In this document: positions 13,799 to 21,213 of the stretch, piece after piece
How the letters are laid out: every line of letters starts with the position of its first letter
How positions within the stretch are numbered: position 1 is the first letter of the stretch
Assembly (NCBI GenBank): GCA_031580995.1
Contig: JAVLCC010000013.1
Coordinates: forward strand, 1-24,969
Source: CAJXVY01 sp031580995
Lineage (GTDB): Bacteria; Actinomycetota; Actinomycetes; Actinomycetales; Microbacteriaceae
Direction of reading: 5' to 3'
DNA length: 24,969 nt
Notes under the pieces: model-generated
Told to the model about the DNA's origin: nothing
Databases searched by the model: none
What the model saw: only the letters and a program-made list of their open reading frames with translations
Position numbers and translations under genes: made by a program

Positions 13799-14991
13799 TT
13801 TCTCGCAGGGGGTTTTTATCCGCTTCAGCAATAGCTGGAGTGTCAACTGCTGCCGGTGCAAGCCTTGGAGCGGTTGGCGCCAGTTATGCATCCAGTGTTT
13901 CCTCGCAGACCGCAACAGCGGATAGAAGTGAGCTATTCAGAGGTTCTCATCAGGCGGGTATTGAAATTGAGACACAGGCTGTCACTAATTTCATTGCCTT
14001 TGACCTGAAAGCTGGTTCAACCCGTTCAGATATGCGCAGGTGGATGTCACTTTTGACCGATGACATTTCAAGGCTTAGTAAAGGTCAACCAGTCTTGGCA
14101 GATCCTTCTCCTGAATTGGCAGTGGGGGCGGCCAGGCTCACGGCAACCTTGGGTTTTGGGATGCAGTTTTTTCAAAAACTTGGACTCCTATCTCAAATCC
14201 CAGATGGGTTTATTGAACTTCCAAGTTTCAAAATGGATAACTTGCAAGACCGCTTTTCAGCGGGTGATGTGTTGCTTCATGTTTCGGCGGATGACCCAAT
14301 TGTTTTGGCAAATGCCTCCAGAGCACTAATTCGTGACAGCATGCCGTTTTCAACTGTTCGCTGGATGCAAAACGGCTTTACTCATTCTCCCGGCATGATT
14401 CCTGGGGGAGTTAGTCATCGAAACCTAATGGGTCAGGTGGATGGAACCGAGAACCCAAAGTTTGGCTCGCAGGATTTTCAGGATGTTGTTTGGATCAACT
14501 CAGGTCCCGAGTGGATCAGGGGTGGAACTTTATTAGTTCTTAGAAGAATCGCCATGCAGCTAGACACCTGGGATCAGTTGGGGACCCCTGAAAAAGAAGA
14601 AGTTATTGGTCGCAAGCTTTCAAATGGTGCTCCGCTAACAGGCGTCAATGAAAATGATGTTCCAGATTTGAGCGCCAGATATCCAAATGGATTAAAAGTC
14701 ATTCCAGATTTTGCACACATCAGAAGGGCTGCTCCGAATAAACCCGGAGAGCGCATTTTTAGAAGACCGTTTAGCTACCACGAAGGCGTTGGCCCTGATG
14801 GAAGGCCCGATGTTGGGCTTTTATGGACTGCCTATCAAAAAAATATCGAGACCCAGTATTTGCCCATCCAAAAAAGACTGGAACAACTTGATTTGTTGAA
14901 CGAGTGGACAGTGCCGATCGGGTCTGCAACATTTGCAATCCCCAAAGGTGTATTGGAAGGGGAGCAGTTGGCCGAGGGACTATTGTTGTGA
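13795..14991 (+). CDS. Tat-exported DyP-type heme peroxidase (EfeB/DtpA-like)
   Basis: DyP peroxidases use heme and H2O2. The 398-residue protein starts with a twin-arginine signal (SRRGFLSASAIAG, then an Ala-rich hydrophobic stretch to about residue 35), so it should be exported folded. The conserved RGSHQAGIE (49-57), the catalytic GQVDGTENPKF with D216, the proximal heme ligand H308 in FAHIRRA, and the distal arginines R323/R324 in RIFRRPFSY are present. The start is TTG in a TTGA overlap with the PCu(A)C stop; GGAG lies 8 bp upstream. EfeB acts in iron uptake, but here the copper-chaperone partner instead recalls Streptomyces lividans DtpA, which works with a PCu(A)C lipoprotein. The substrate is unknown. 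Confidence 0.93.
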   Translation: MISRRGFLSASAIAGVSTAAGASLGAVGASYASSVSSQTATADRSELFRGSHQAGIEIETQAVTNFIAFDLKAGSTRSDMRRWMSLLTDDISRLSKGQPVLADPSPELAVGAARLTATLGFGMQFFQKLGLLSQIPDGFIELPSFKMDNLQDRFSAGDVLLHVSADDPIVLANASRALIRDSMPFSTVRWMQNGFTHSPGMIPGGVSHRNLMGQVDGTENPKFGSQDFQDVVWINSGPEWIRGGTLLVLRRIAMQLDTWDQLGTPEKEEVIGRKLSNGAPLTGVNENDVPDLSARYPNGLKVIPDFAHIRRAAPNKPGERIFRRPFSYHEGVGPDGRPDVGLLWTAYQKNIETQYLPIQKRLEQLDLLNEWTVPIGSATFAIPKGVLEGEQLAEGLLL

Positions 14992-14992
14992 G

Positions 14993-16231
14993 GTGAACTT
15001 TCCCGCCAAAAACAGAGTCATTCGTGGTGGTGAGCACCTAACTAGAAAACAGACCATCGCCTATGTGCTGATTTTGGGTGCTGCCATGGCGATGATTCCC
15101 TTTACCATCGATCCGTTTTTGCCATCTTTTCCAGCAATCGCGGATTATTTCGGCGTTGAGTCAAGACTCATTCAGCTTTCATTGACTTCGGTGACTATTG
15201 GTTTCGCACTTGGGCAACTAATCATCGGACCACTCAGTGATGCCTATGGCAGAAGAAGACCACTACTTGTTGTCACAGCACTGTTTGCGATATCAACAGT
15301 GGCTGTTATTTTCAGCCCAACAGCAGAGGTGTTTATCGTTCTGAGGTTATTGATGGGGATGAGTGCGGCAGCGGCAACGGTCATCGCCCAAGCAATCATT
15401 CGTGATTTATTCAGTGGCATGAGTCAGATGAAAATGCTTGCAAGAACTTATTTGATTCAGGGTGCCGCACCGATTATTGGCCCACTGGTTGGGTCTGCCG
15501 CCAGCGAGTTCTCTGGTTGGCAAACCATGTTTTGGATCATGGCCATGTTTGGTTTGCTGTTGTTGATTGGCAATCACCGCTATCTGATTGAAACACTGCC
15601 CATTGAAAAACGCCGTGCTTCAACACCGAGGGGTTTACTTCGGGGCTATCGGAATGTGATTCGAGATCGCATCTATGTCGGATTGGTTTTGTTTGCAGGT
15701 TTTCAAATCAGTGCCCTGTTTGTTTATCTGAACACTGTTCCGTTTTTGTATCAGGAAACCTTTGGATTGAGTGAGGGTGAATTTGGTCTGGCCTTTGCAA
15801 TGAGTGCCACGCTTTCATGGCTTGGTGTTCAAACAGGTTCCAGGCTTCCAAAACTCTTTCCCCCGCAGTGGCTATTGCTACTTTATGCATTCATAGGAAT
15901 TGGGGTTGGGCTTGCATTGATTCTCACCAGCTCCGCTGGAGAGTTTTGGTTAGCTCAAGGATTATTTGGGCTGTTGCTTTTCAACTTCGGTTCTACTTTG
16001 ACTTCCATACAAACAATCGCACTTTTGAATCACGGTGAACAGGCTGGGACTGCAGCTGGTTTGCTTGGTGTTTCAAATTTCACGTTCACATCAATTTTTA
16101 GTTTGTTTTATGGGTTTATCGCGACCACCAACACCGCTGACATCGGATTGGTGATTGGTGGGTTTTATGCGTTGGCGCTAGTTTCTCTGGTGTTTATCTC
16201 ACAGCCTCAAAAAATAGAGCGTTTTAGCTAA
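14993..16231 (+). CDS. MFS transporter, Bcr/CflA drug-exporter subfamily
   Basis: This is a proton-driven exporter of the cytoplasmic membrane. The 412-residue protein begins TM1 as TIAYVLILGAAMAMIPFTIDPFLPSFPAIADYF, close to the Bcr/CflA pattern. It has the MFS loop motif GPLSDAYGRRRP between TM2 and TM3 and about 12 hydrophobic helices in all. The start is inferred: the frame is open from 14933, but GTG 14993 lies 1 bp after the DyP stop and gives the normal N-terminus. Its ribosome site is poor, so it may rely on coupling. It follows PCu(A)C and DyP in one apparent operon; the exported compound is unknown. The 3' end overlaps deoC by 8 bp, with no terminator visible. Confidence 0.87.
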   Translation: MNFPAKNRVIRGGEHLTRKQTIAYVLILGAAMAMIPFTIDPFLPSFPAIADYFGVESRLIQLSLTSVTIGFALGQLIIGPLSDAYGRRRPLLVVTALFAISTVAVIFSPTAEVFIVLRLLMGMSAAAATVIAQAIIRDLFSGMSQMKMLARTYLIQGAAPIIGPLVGSAASEFSGWQTMFWIMAMFGLLLLIGNHRYLIETLPIEKRRASTPRGLLRGYRNVIRDRIYVGLVLFAGFQISALFVYLNTVPFLYQETFGLSEGEFGLAFAMSATLSWLGVQTGSRLPKLFPPQWLLLLYAFIGIGVGLALILTSSAGEFWLAQGLFGLLLFNFGSTLTSIQTIALLNHGEQAGTAAGLLGVSNFTFTSIFSLFYGFIATTNTADIGLVIGGFYALALVSLVFISQPQKIERFS

Positions 16232-16916
16232 GCTCATCCAAAATTGCGGCTGTCGCACTTGCACCAATTCGATCGGCTCCCGCTTCAATCATGTCTTGGG
16301 CATCGGCCAGTGTTCTAATTCCACCGCTGGCTTTGATTTTGACCTGATCACTGAGGGCTTGCCGCATCAGTCTGATGTGGTGAACGGTTGCACCAGTTGA
16401 GACCATGTTGCCCGATTCGTTTTTCACAAATCCAAACCCGGTGGAGGTCTTAACGAATGCCACACCTATTTCTGAGCTAATCTCACAAAGTTTGACTATT
16501 TGATCATCGGTTAGAAAACCTGTCTCGAAAATTACTTTAAGGATGGCTCCGTTATTTGTAGTGGCCTCATTGATGCTACTTATTCCGCGTTTGAAATAAT
16601 CCCAGTCACCTTCGATGGCCTTTGATGGGTTTATCACCATGTCCACCTCATCGGCACCCTGCTTCGCAGCCAGAGCTGCTTCGGCGACCTTGATCTCCAA
16701 AAAACTGGTTCCATGCGGGAATCCAATGACGGTACAGAGCTTCACCTCACTGCCCGCTAGCCACTGTTTTGCGTCTATCACCGCGTGGGGCTTTAGGCAA
16801 TATGCTGCAACTTCGTTCTCGATTGCTACCTGGGCGCCTTTTTGCATCTCATTCATGGTTGCAGTTGGGTGCAAAACGGTGTGGTCGAAATAACCTGCCA
16901 GTGTTTTTCTATCCAT
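16224..16916 (-). CDS. deoC: Deoxyribose-phosphate aldolase
   Basis: DeoC cleaves 2-deoxyribose 5-phosphate to glyceraldehyde 3-phosphate and acetaldehyde, so deoxynucleosides can feed central metabolism. The 230-residue class I aldolase has the Schiff-base lysine K156 in AFVKTSTGFG, the second lysine K195 in KASGGIRT, and D92 in DEVDMVIN. The ATG has AGGAAAC upstream, formed partly by the gnd stop codon (TAGGAAAC), and starts 8 bp after gnd. The two are therefore one operon. It converges with and overlaps the MFS gene end by 8 bp. Confidence 0.97.
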   Translation of the reverse strand: MDRKTLAGYFDHTVLHPTATMNEMQKGAQVAIENEVAAYCLKPHAVIDAKQWLAGSEVKLCTVIGFPHGTSFLEIKVAEAALAAKQGADEVDMVINPSKAIEGDWDYFKRGISSINEATTNNGAILKVIFETGFLTDDQIVKLCEISSEIGVAFVKTSTGFGFVKNESGNMVSTGATVHHIRLMRQALSDQVKIKASGGIRTLADAQDMIEAGADRIGASATAAILDELS

Positions 16917-16924
16917 TTTGTTTC

Positions 16925-18355
16925 CTAATCGGTTTGGATCTCAGTTCTGTCCGCAGACCAAAGGGTGTGAAAGCTTCCTGGTTTATCAATCCGCTTATAA
17001 GTATGTGCACCAAAGAAATCTCTCTGTCCCTGAACAAGTGCTGCGGGCAGTCTCTCTGCTCGCAAACCATCGTAATAACTCAGTGAGGATGAAAAGGCAG
17101 GGTTTGGAATTCCGGCTAGAGCTGAGTTGGCAACAACCTCTCTCCACGCAGGGAGAGAATCAGCTATGGCTTTTTGAAAATAATCAGCAAATAACAGCGC
17201 TTGCAAATCTGGTTCAGTTTTATAAGCCTCGGTGATGCGGTTTAGAAACCTTGCCCTGATGATGCATCCAGCCCTCCAGATCTTGGCAACTTCTCCCAGA
17301 TCGATATCCCAATCGAATTCTTTGGCACCTGCCTGGATGGCATCAAAGCCCTGGCTGTAGGCGATGATTTTTGATGCAAATAGGGCCTTGCGAACTTTTT
17401 CTATTAGTTCTTTGCGATCTATGTTCCAAGTAGTTGTTTGTTTGGCTAGTTCAGGCTTTGAGCTTCTTTGATCTGATTGAGCTGATAATGACCTTGCAAA
17501 CACAGCTTCAGCGATTCCACTAACTGGAACACCGAGGTCAAGAGCATTCTTTACTGTCCAAACACCTGTTCCCTTGCTTCCGGCCTGATCTAAAATCACA
17601 TCCACTAGCGGCTTGCCCGTCTCAGCATCAACTTGGTCTAATACTTCAGCGGTGATTTCAATCAGGTAGCTTTCTAACTCACCCTGATTCCACTCTCTGA
17701 AAACTTCCGCTATTTCTGTTGGCTCCATCCCGGCCTGACGCAGAATGTCATAACCCTCGGCAATTAGTTGCATGTCTGCATATTCAATTCCGTTGTGAAT
17801 CATCTTCACAAAATGCCCTGCACCATCTGATCCGATGTGGGTGACGCAGGGTTCACCTTCGGCGTAAGCGGCAATTGATTCCAAGATTGGCCCAAGGGTT
17901 TTATAAGCCTCAGCTGAACCGCCGGGCATTATTGATGGACCGTTCAGTGCCCCTTCTTCGCCACCACTGATTCCAGCTCCAACGAAGTTAATTCCCTTTG
18001 AGGCCAATTCTTTTTCTCGCCTGATGGTGTCGGTGAACAAAGCATTTCCACCATCGACAATGATGTCGCCGGGGCTAAATCTCTCGGCAAGCTGATTGAT
18101 AACCGCATCTGTGCCAGCTCCCGCCTGCACCATGATGATGGCGGTTTTAGGGGTTTGCAGACTGTCTACGAATTCATCAACTGTCTTGCTTGCAATGAAG
18201 TTTGCCTCTGGGTGATCGTTTGTGAGGGTGTTTGTTTTCTCAACCGAGCGGTTATAAACAGCGACTCGGTTACCTTCTCTGCTGGCTAGGTTTCGGGCAA
18301 GGTTTGAGCCCATCACTGCCAGTCCAACAACACCAATGTTTGCTTTTTCAGCCAT
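16925..18355 (-). CDS. gnd: 6-phosphogluconate dehydrogenase, decarboxylating
   Basis: Gnd oxidises 6-phosphogluconate to ribulose 5-phosphate and CO2 with reduction of NADP+ in the oxidative pentose-phosphate pathway. The 476-residue protein is the long, homodimeric form. It has the nucleotide-binding turn GVVGLAVMG (8-16) and NRS (35-37), whose Arg suits NADP. The substrate and catalytic residues lie in GAGHFVKMIHNGIEY (178-192), with K184, H187, N188 and E191. The C-terminal end carries DFFGAHTYKRID. It is the first gene of gnd-deoC. Two inverted repeats lie upstream, one inside its predicted promoter. Confidence 0.97.
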   Translation of the reverse strand: MAEKANIGVVGLAVMGSNLARNLASREGNRVAVYNRSVEKTNTLTNDHPEANFIASKTVDEFVDSLQTPKTAIIMVQAGAGTDAVINQLAERFSPGDIIVDGGNALFTDTIRREKELASKGINFVGAGISGGEEGALNGPSIMPGGSAEAYKTLGPILESIAAYAEGEPCVTHIGSDGAGHFVKMIHNGIEYADMQLIAEGYDILRQAGMEPTEIAEVFREWNQGELESYLIEITAEVLDQVDAETGKPLVDVILDQAGSKGTGVWTVKNALDLGVPVSGIAEAVFARSLSAQSDQRSSKPELAKQTTTWNIDRKELIEKVRKALFASKIIAYSQGFDAIQAGAKEFDWDIDLGEVAKIWRAGCIIRARFLNRITEAYKTEPDLQALLFADYFQKAIADSLPAWREVVANSALAGIPNPAFSSSLSYYDGLRAERLPAALVQGQRDFFGAHTYKRIDKPGSFHTLWSADRTEIQTD

Positions 18356-18414
18356 TGAAAGGTTCTCTTTCGTTTTAGACCCTCAAAGACTAGCAATCCA
18401 AATGGGCATTTTCT

Positions 18415-18443
18415 TTGATAACGATGTGGCAACTTGTTGACAA
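18415..18443 (-). promoter_or_regulatory. Predicted gnd promoter
   Basis: On the minus strand, TTGTCA (18443-18438) is followed after exactly 17 bp by TATCAA (18420-18415). These match the -35 consensus at five of six positions and the -10 at four of six. The predicted start is near 18408, about 50 nt before the gnd ATG. The inverted repeat at 18427-18442 fills the spacer and part of the -35. Confidence 0.55.
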
Positions 18444-18465
18444 TTATTGGCAATAACGTTGCCAA
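18427..18465. promoter_or_regulatory. Two related inverted repeats (candidate operators) between gnd and phnD
   Basis: Site 1 is TGGCAAC-TT-GTTGACA (18427-18442, one mismatch between arms). Site 2 is TTGGCAA-TAACG-TTGCCAA (18447-18465, perfect arms). Their centres are about 21.5 bp apart, two helical turns, so dimers would sit on the same DNA face. Site 1 overlaps the gnd -35 and spacer, consistent with repression. The regulator is not identified. Confidence 0.55.
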
Positions 18466-18494
18466 ATTCACACTCAGTTAACCTTCTGAACGTA

Positions 18495-18506
18495 CTGTAT
18501 TTACAG
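18495..18506. repeat. Small inverted repeat CTGTA-TT-TACAG before phnD
   Basis: A 5-bp perfect inverted repeat with a 2-bp spacer lies about 40 bp before the phnD start. It could be an operator or cover the phnD -10 region (TGTATT), but no good -35 is seen and 5-bp arms can occur by chance. Confidence 0.3.
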
Positions 18507-18547
18507 GACCGCGAAGTCCAAACCAAAACAGTTGGAAAGGTATTTTG

Positions 18548-19579
18548 ATGAGAAGAAGCGCAGTTATTGCGGCGAGTTTGGGAATTGCCCTAACTCTCTC
18601 CGCATGTGCGGCTGAAGAGCCAGTAGAGGATGTGGCGGAAGAAACCACAACCGAGACCGAAGAGACCGAGACCGAAGAGACCCCAACAGGTCGAGATGCA
18701 TGGCCTGACACTCTCGTTCTTACCCTCACCCCTTCACAGGAGGCCGGTGGTTTGATTGAAACCGCAGAGCCACTTGGTGCTTTGTTGGAAGAGCGCTTGG
18801 GAGTTGAAATTGAAGCTATCGTTCCAAGCGACTATGCAGGTGTTATTGCAGCGTTGGCATCAGGACAGGCAGACATCGGTGGTGGTTTAGGACCACAGCA
18901 GATGGTTTTGGCAAACGATGAAGCCGGTGCAGATCTAATCTTGCAGGTTCAGCGTTATGGAAACTACTCATACGTTACCCAGTGGCTAACCAACGATCCA
19001 GACACCTACTGCGACGACGAGCCAGTAGCTGACGAGGATGGTTACCTATTCTGTAACGGCGTAGAAAACGCTGAGCAGGGCCCAATTGCTGAGGACAAGC
19101 TGTCATTGCTATCAGGTGAGACAATCTCATTCGTTGATGCAACCTCAACCTCTGGTTACCTAGTTCCTTCTCTAGCATTGCTAGCAGCAGGCGTTGACCC
19201 AGAGGGCGACATTGACTCATTCTTCGCAGGTGGTCACGACGCATCTGTTCAGGCCGTTTATGACGGTGATGCAACAGTGGGTGTTTCCTACAACGACGCA
19301 CGTGCCGACATTGCTGAAACCAGCCCAGATGTAGGCGAGAAGGTAGTTGTTTGGGGATGGTCAGACCAGATTCCAAACGATGGTTTCGCAGTTCGTGGAG
19401 ACCTTCCAGAGGACCTAAAGGAAGCCATTTCCGAGGCCATGGTTGACATCATGGGAACCGAAGAAGGTGCCGCAGTGTTGGATGAGCTATACAACATTGA
19501 GGGACTGCGCCCAGTTCAGGATGGCGAATACGAAATCATTCGCCAGCTAAGCACCCAGCTAGGTGTTGAACTCGGATAG
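18548..19579 (+). CDS. phnD: Phosphate/phosphite/phosphonate ABC transporter, substrate-binding lipoprotein
   Basis: PhnD-type proteins capture phosphorus compounds outside the membrane for the PhnCE importer. From ATG 18548 (AAAGG 7 bp upstream; TTG 18545 is less well placed) the protein is 343 residues. The lipobox LSAC places the lipidated Cys at C20. An acidic Glu/Thr linker covers about residues 23-48. The binding domain follows, with IVPSDYAGVIAALASGQADIG and the anion-binding motif DATSTSGYLVP. A segment with two cysteines (DTYCDDEP ... GYLFCNG) may form a surface disulfide. No C-P lyase, phosphonatase or phosphite dehydrogenase gene is nearby, so the true ligand is open. Confidence 0.9.
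   Translation: MRRSAVIAASLGIALTLSACAAEEPVEDVAEETTTETEETETEETPTGRDAWPDTLVLTLTPSQEAGGLIETAEPLGALLEERLGVEIEAIVPSDYAGVIAALASGQADIGGGLGPQQMVLANDEAGADLILQVQRYGNYSYVTQWLTNDPDTYCDDEPVADEDGYLFCNGVENAEQGPIAEDKLSLLSGETISFVDATSTSGYLVPSLALLAAGVDPEGDIDSFFAGGHDASVQAVYDGDATVGVSYNDARADIAETSPDVGEKVVVWGWSDQIPNDGFAVRGDLPEDLKEAISEAMVDIMGTEEGAAVLDELYNIEGLRPVQDGEYEIIRQLSTQLGVELG
18651..18680 (+). repeat. Perfect 15-bp tandem duplication in the PhnD linker
   Basis: CCGAGACCGAAGAGA occurs twice in a row without a mismatch and encodes repeated Thr/Glu residues in the disordered linker. The identical copies suggest a recent slippage event; copy number may vary between strains without breaking the frame. Confidence 0.8.
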
Positions 19580-19591
19580 TTGAGAACTAGA

Positions 19592-19629
19592 ATCAGACCA
19601 CTGTCGCTTGCGACAGTGGTCTGATTTTT
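19592..19629 (+). terminator. Long hairpin terminator between phnD and phnC
   Basis: Sixteen bases (19592-19607) pair perfectly with 19610-19625 across a central TT, followed by T5. It lies 12 bp after phnD and 16 bp before phnC. Placed inside the operon, it probably lets only part of the transcription continue, giving more binding protein than ATPase and permease. Confidence 0.9.
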
Positions 19630-19645
19630 AAGTGTTTGGAAAAAA

Positions 19646-20416
19646 ATGATTAGCTTTCAAAATGTATCGGTTGAATACAGGCCCGGTGAAAAGGCCCTTG
19701 ATGAGATAAATCTGGAAATCAAAGAGGGCGAGTTTGTGGTGGTTGTTGGACTCAGCGGAGCTGGGAAATCAACACTGATTCGATCAATCAATAACCTTGT
19801 TCCAATTACCTCTGGTGAATTGGTTGTGGATGAGGAATCTGTTGGAAAGCTCTCCAGGTCTGGTGTGAGAAAGCTAAGAAGCAAAATAGGAATGATTTTT
19901 CAGGGGTTCAATCTTGTGGACCGAGCCTCTGTGATCCAAAACGTGCTGATGGGCAGGGTTTATAAGCTCCCCACCTGGAGGACTGTTTTTGGTTTTTACC
20001 CCAAAAAAGACAAGCAGATTGCAGCCGAGGCTCTCAACAGAGTTGGTCTATTAGAAAAATCGCACTCAAGAGCCACTGATCTCAGTGGTGGACAAAGACA
20101 GCGGGTAGGAATTGCCAGAGCGCTTTCACAAGAGCCCCGACTGATTTTGGCTGATGAACCGGTTGCCTCATTGGATCCACCCACATCGCATGCCGTGATG
20201 CAGCACCTGCAGAAAATTAATCGCGACCTGGGAATCACCACCATTGTAAATTTGCACTTTTTAGATTTAGCCACCAAGTACGGTGAGCGAATTATCGGGC
20301 TCAGAGACGGCAAGGTGGTTTTTGATGGCAAAGGTAGCGAATGCACACCAGAGGTATTTGAGGGAATTTATGGACGCAGTCTTACCGCCGATGACACCTT
20401 GCAGGAGGAAGTCTAG
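19646..20416 (+). CDS. phnC: Phosphonate-type ABC transporter, ATP-binding protein
   Basis: PhnC is the ATPase that powers the PhnE channel. The 256-residue protein has Walker A GLSGAGKST (about 36-44), the Q-loop IFQGFNLVDR, and the signature LSGGQRQRVGIARAL. Walker B is LILADEPVASLDP and the H-loop is NLHFLDLA. The PhnC-specific insert with YKLPTWRTVFGFYPK between the Q-loop and signature supports the subfamily. The ATG has only a weak GGA upstream and follows the terminator by 16 bp. AGGAGG near the 3' end serves the next gene. Confidence 0.93.
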   Translation: MISFQNVSVEYRPGEKALDEINLEIKEGEFVVVVGLSGAGKSTLIRSINNLVPITSGELVVDEESVGKLSRSGVRKLRSKIGMIFQGFNLVDRASVIQNVLMGRVYKLPTWRTVFGFYPKKDKQIAAEALNRVGLLEKSHSRATDLSGGQRQRVGIARALSQEPRLILADEPVASLDPPTSHAVMQHLQKINRDLGITTIVNLHFLDLATKYGERIIGLRDGKVVFDGKGSECTPEVFEGIYGRSLTADDTLQEEV

Positions 20417-20418
20417 GC

Positions 20419-21213
20419 GTGAGCTTACAACTGCAGATTCCTAAAAAGCCAGGGATCCCTGGCTCGATAATCTTTTCAATCACCTTCGCTTTCGTGCTGA
20501 CGGTGGTGACGATGATCACTGTCGAATTCTCGCTGATTGAAATCATTGAAAATTTTTCTAGGCCAAACATGGTGGTCGATGGGCTTTTATCTCCTGATCT
20601 GACGCAGATTTTCTCGGAACGCTCAAGGAATGCCTTTTTAGAGACTTTGCAATTGGCCGTTTTGGGAACCATCAGCGGTGGTGGCATGTCACTTCTGATG
20701 GCTTACTGGGCAACAGATTTTGGAAACCCAATTGGATGGCTCAGGGCAATTGTCAGAACCTTCAATAACGTCATTCGTTCAATGCCAGATCTTTTATGGG
20801 CACTTTTGTTTGTGACAGCTGTGGGTGTTGGAATCCTTCCTGGTTTATTGGCACTGTTCTTTTTCTCGATGGCGGTTGTCACAAAGCTCACCGGAGACAC
20901 CATGGATGGAATCGACCAGGGCCCAATTGAAGCTGCCAAGGCTTCTGGAAGTGGTCAGTTATCCATGCTTCGAATGGCGGTTGTTCCGCAGATTCTCCCC
21001 GCCTACTCCTCTTTTTTGCTTTACGGGTTTGAGCTAAACCTCAGAGCCAGTGCTGTGTTGGGTTTGGTTGGCGCAGGTGGAATCGGATCCCGAATCGAAT
21101 TTTTCAGAAGTCGTTTGGAATGGAGCGAAGTCTGGGGTTTGGTGCTGATGTTTTTCCTGGTGGTTTTCATTGTTGAGCGAATCTCAGTGACTATTCGCAG
21201 GAGGCTCATATGA
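20419..21213 (+). CDS. phnE: Phosphonate-type ABC transporter, permease 1
   Basis: This membrane permease forms half of the channel. The 264-residue protein has an N-terminal helix (about 15-38) and a core of about five helices. The coupling EAA loop that contacts PhnC is EAAKASGSGQLSMLRMAVVPQILP, and AVLGLVGAGGIG follows it. The start is GTG 2 bp after the phnC stop, with AGGAGG about 10 bp upstream inside phnC. Its TGA overlaps the ATG of the second permease (ATGA), so the two are made together, probably as a heterodimer. Confidence 0.92.
   Translation: MSLQLQIPKKPGIPGSIIFSITFAFVLTVVTMITVEFSLIEIIENFSRPNMVVDGLLSPDLTQIFSERSRNAFLETLQLAVLGTISGGGMSLLMAYWATDFGNPIGWLRAIVRTFNNVIRSMPDLLWALLFVTAVGVGILPGLLALFFFSMAVVTKLTGDTMDGIDQGPIEAAKASGSGQLSMLRMAVVPQILPAYSSFLLYGFELNLRASAVLGLVGAGGIGSRIEFFRSRLEWSEVWGLVLMFFLVVFIVERISVTIRRRLI

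Noticed and set aside
14933..14992. Upstream extension of the MFS protein by 20 residues
   Set aside because: The extension lies inside the DyP gene in another frame, lacks a ribosome site, and Bcr/CflA proteins normally begin shortly before TM1.
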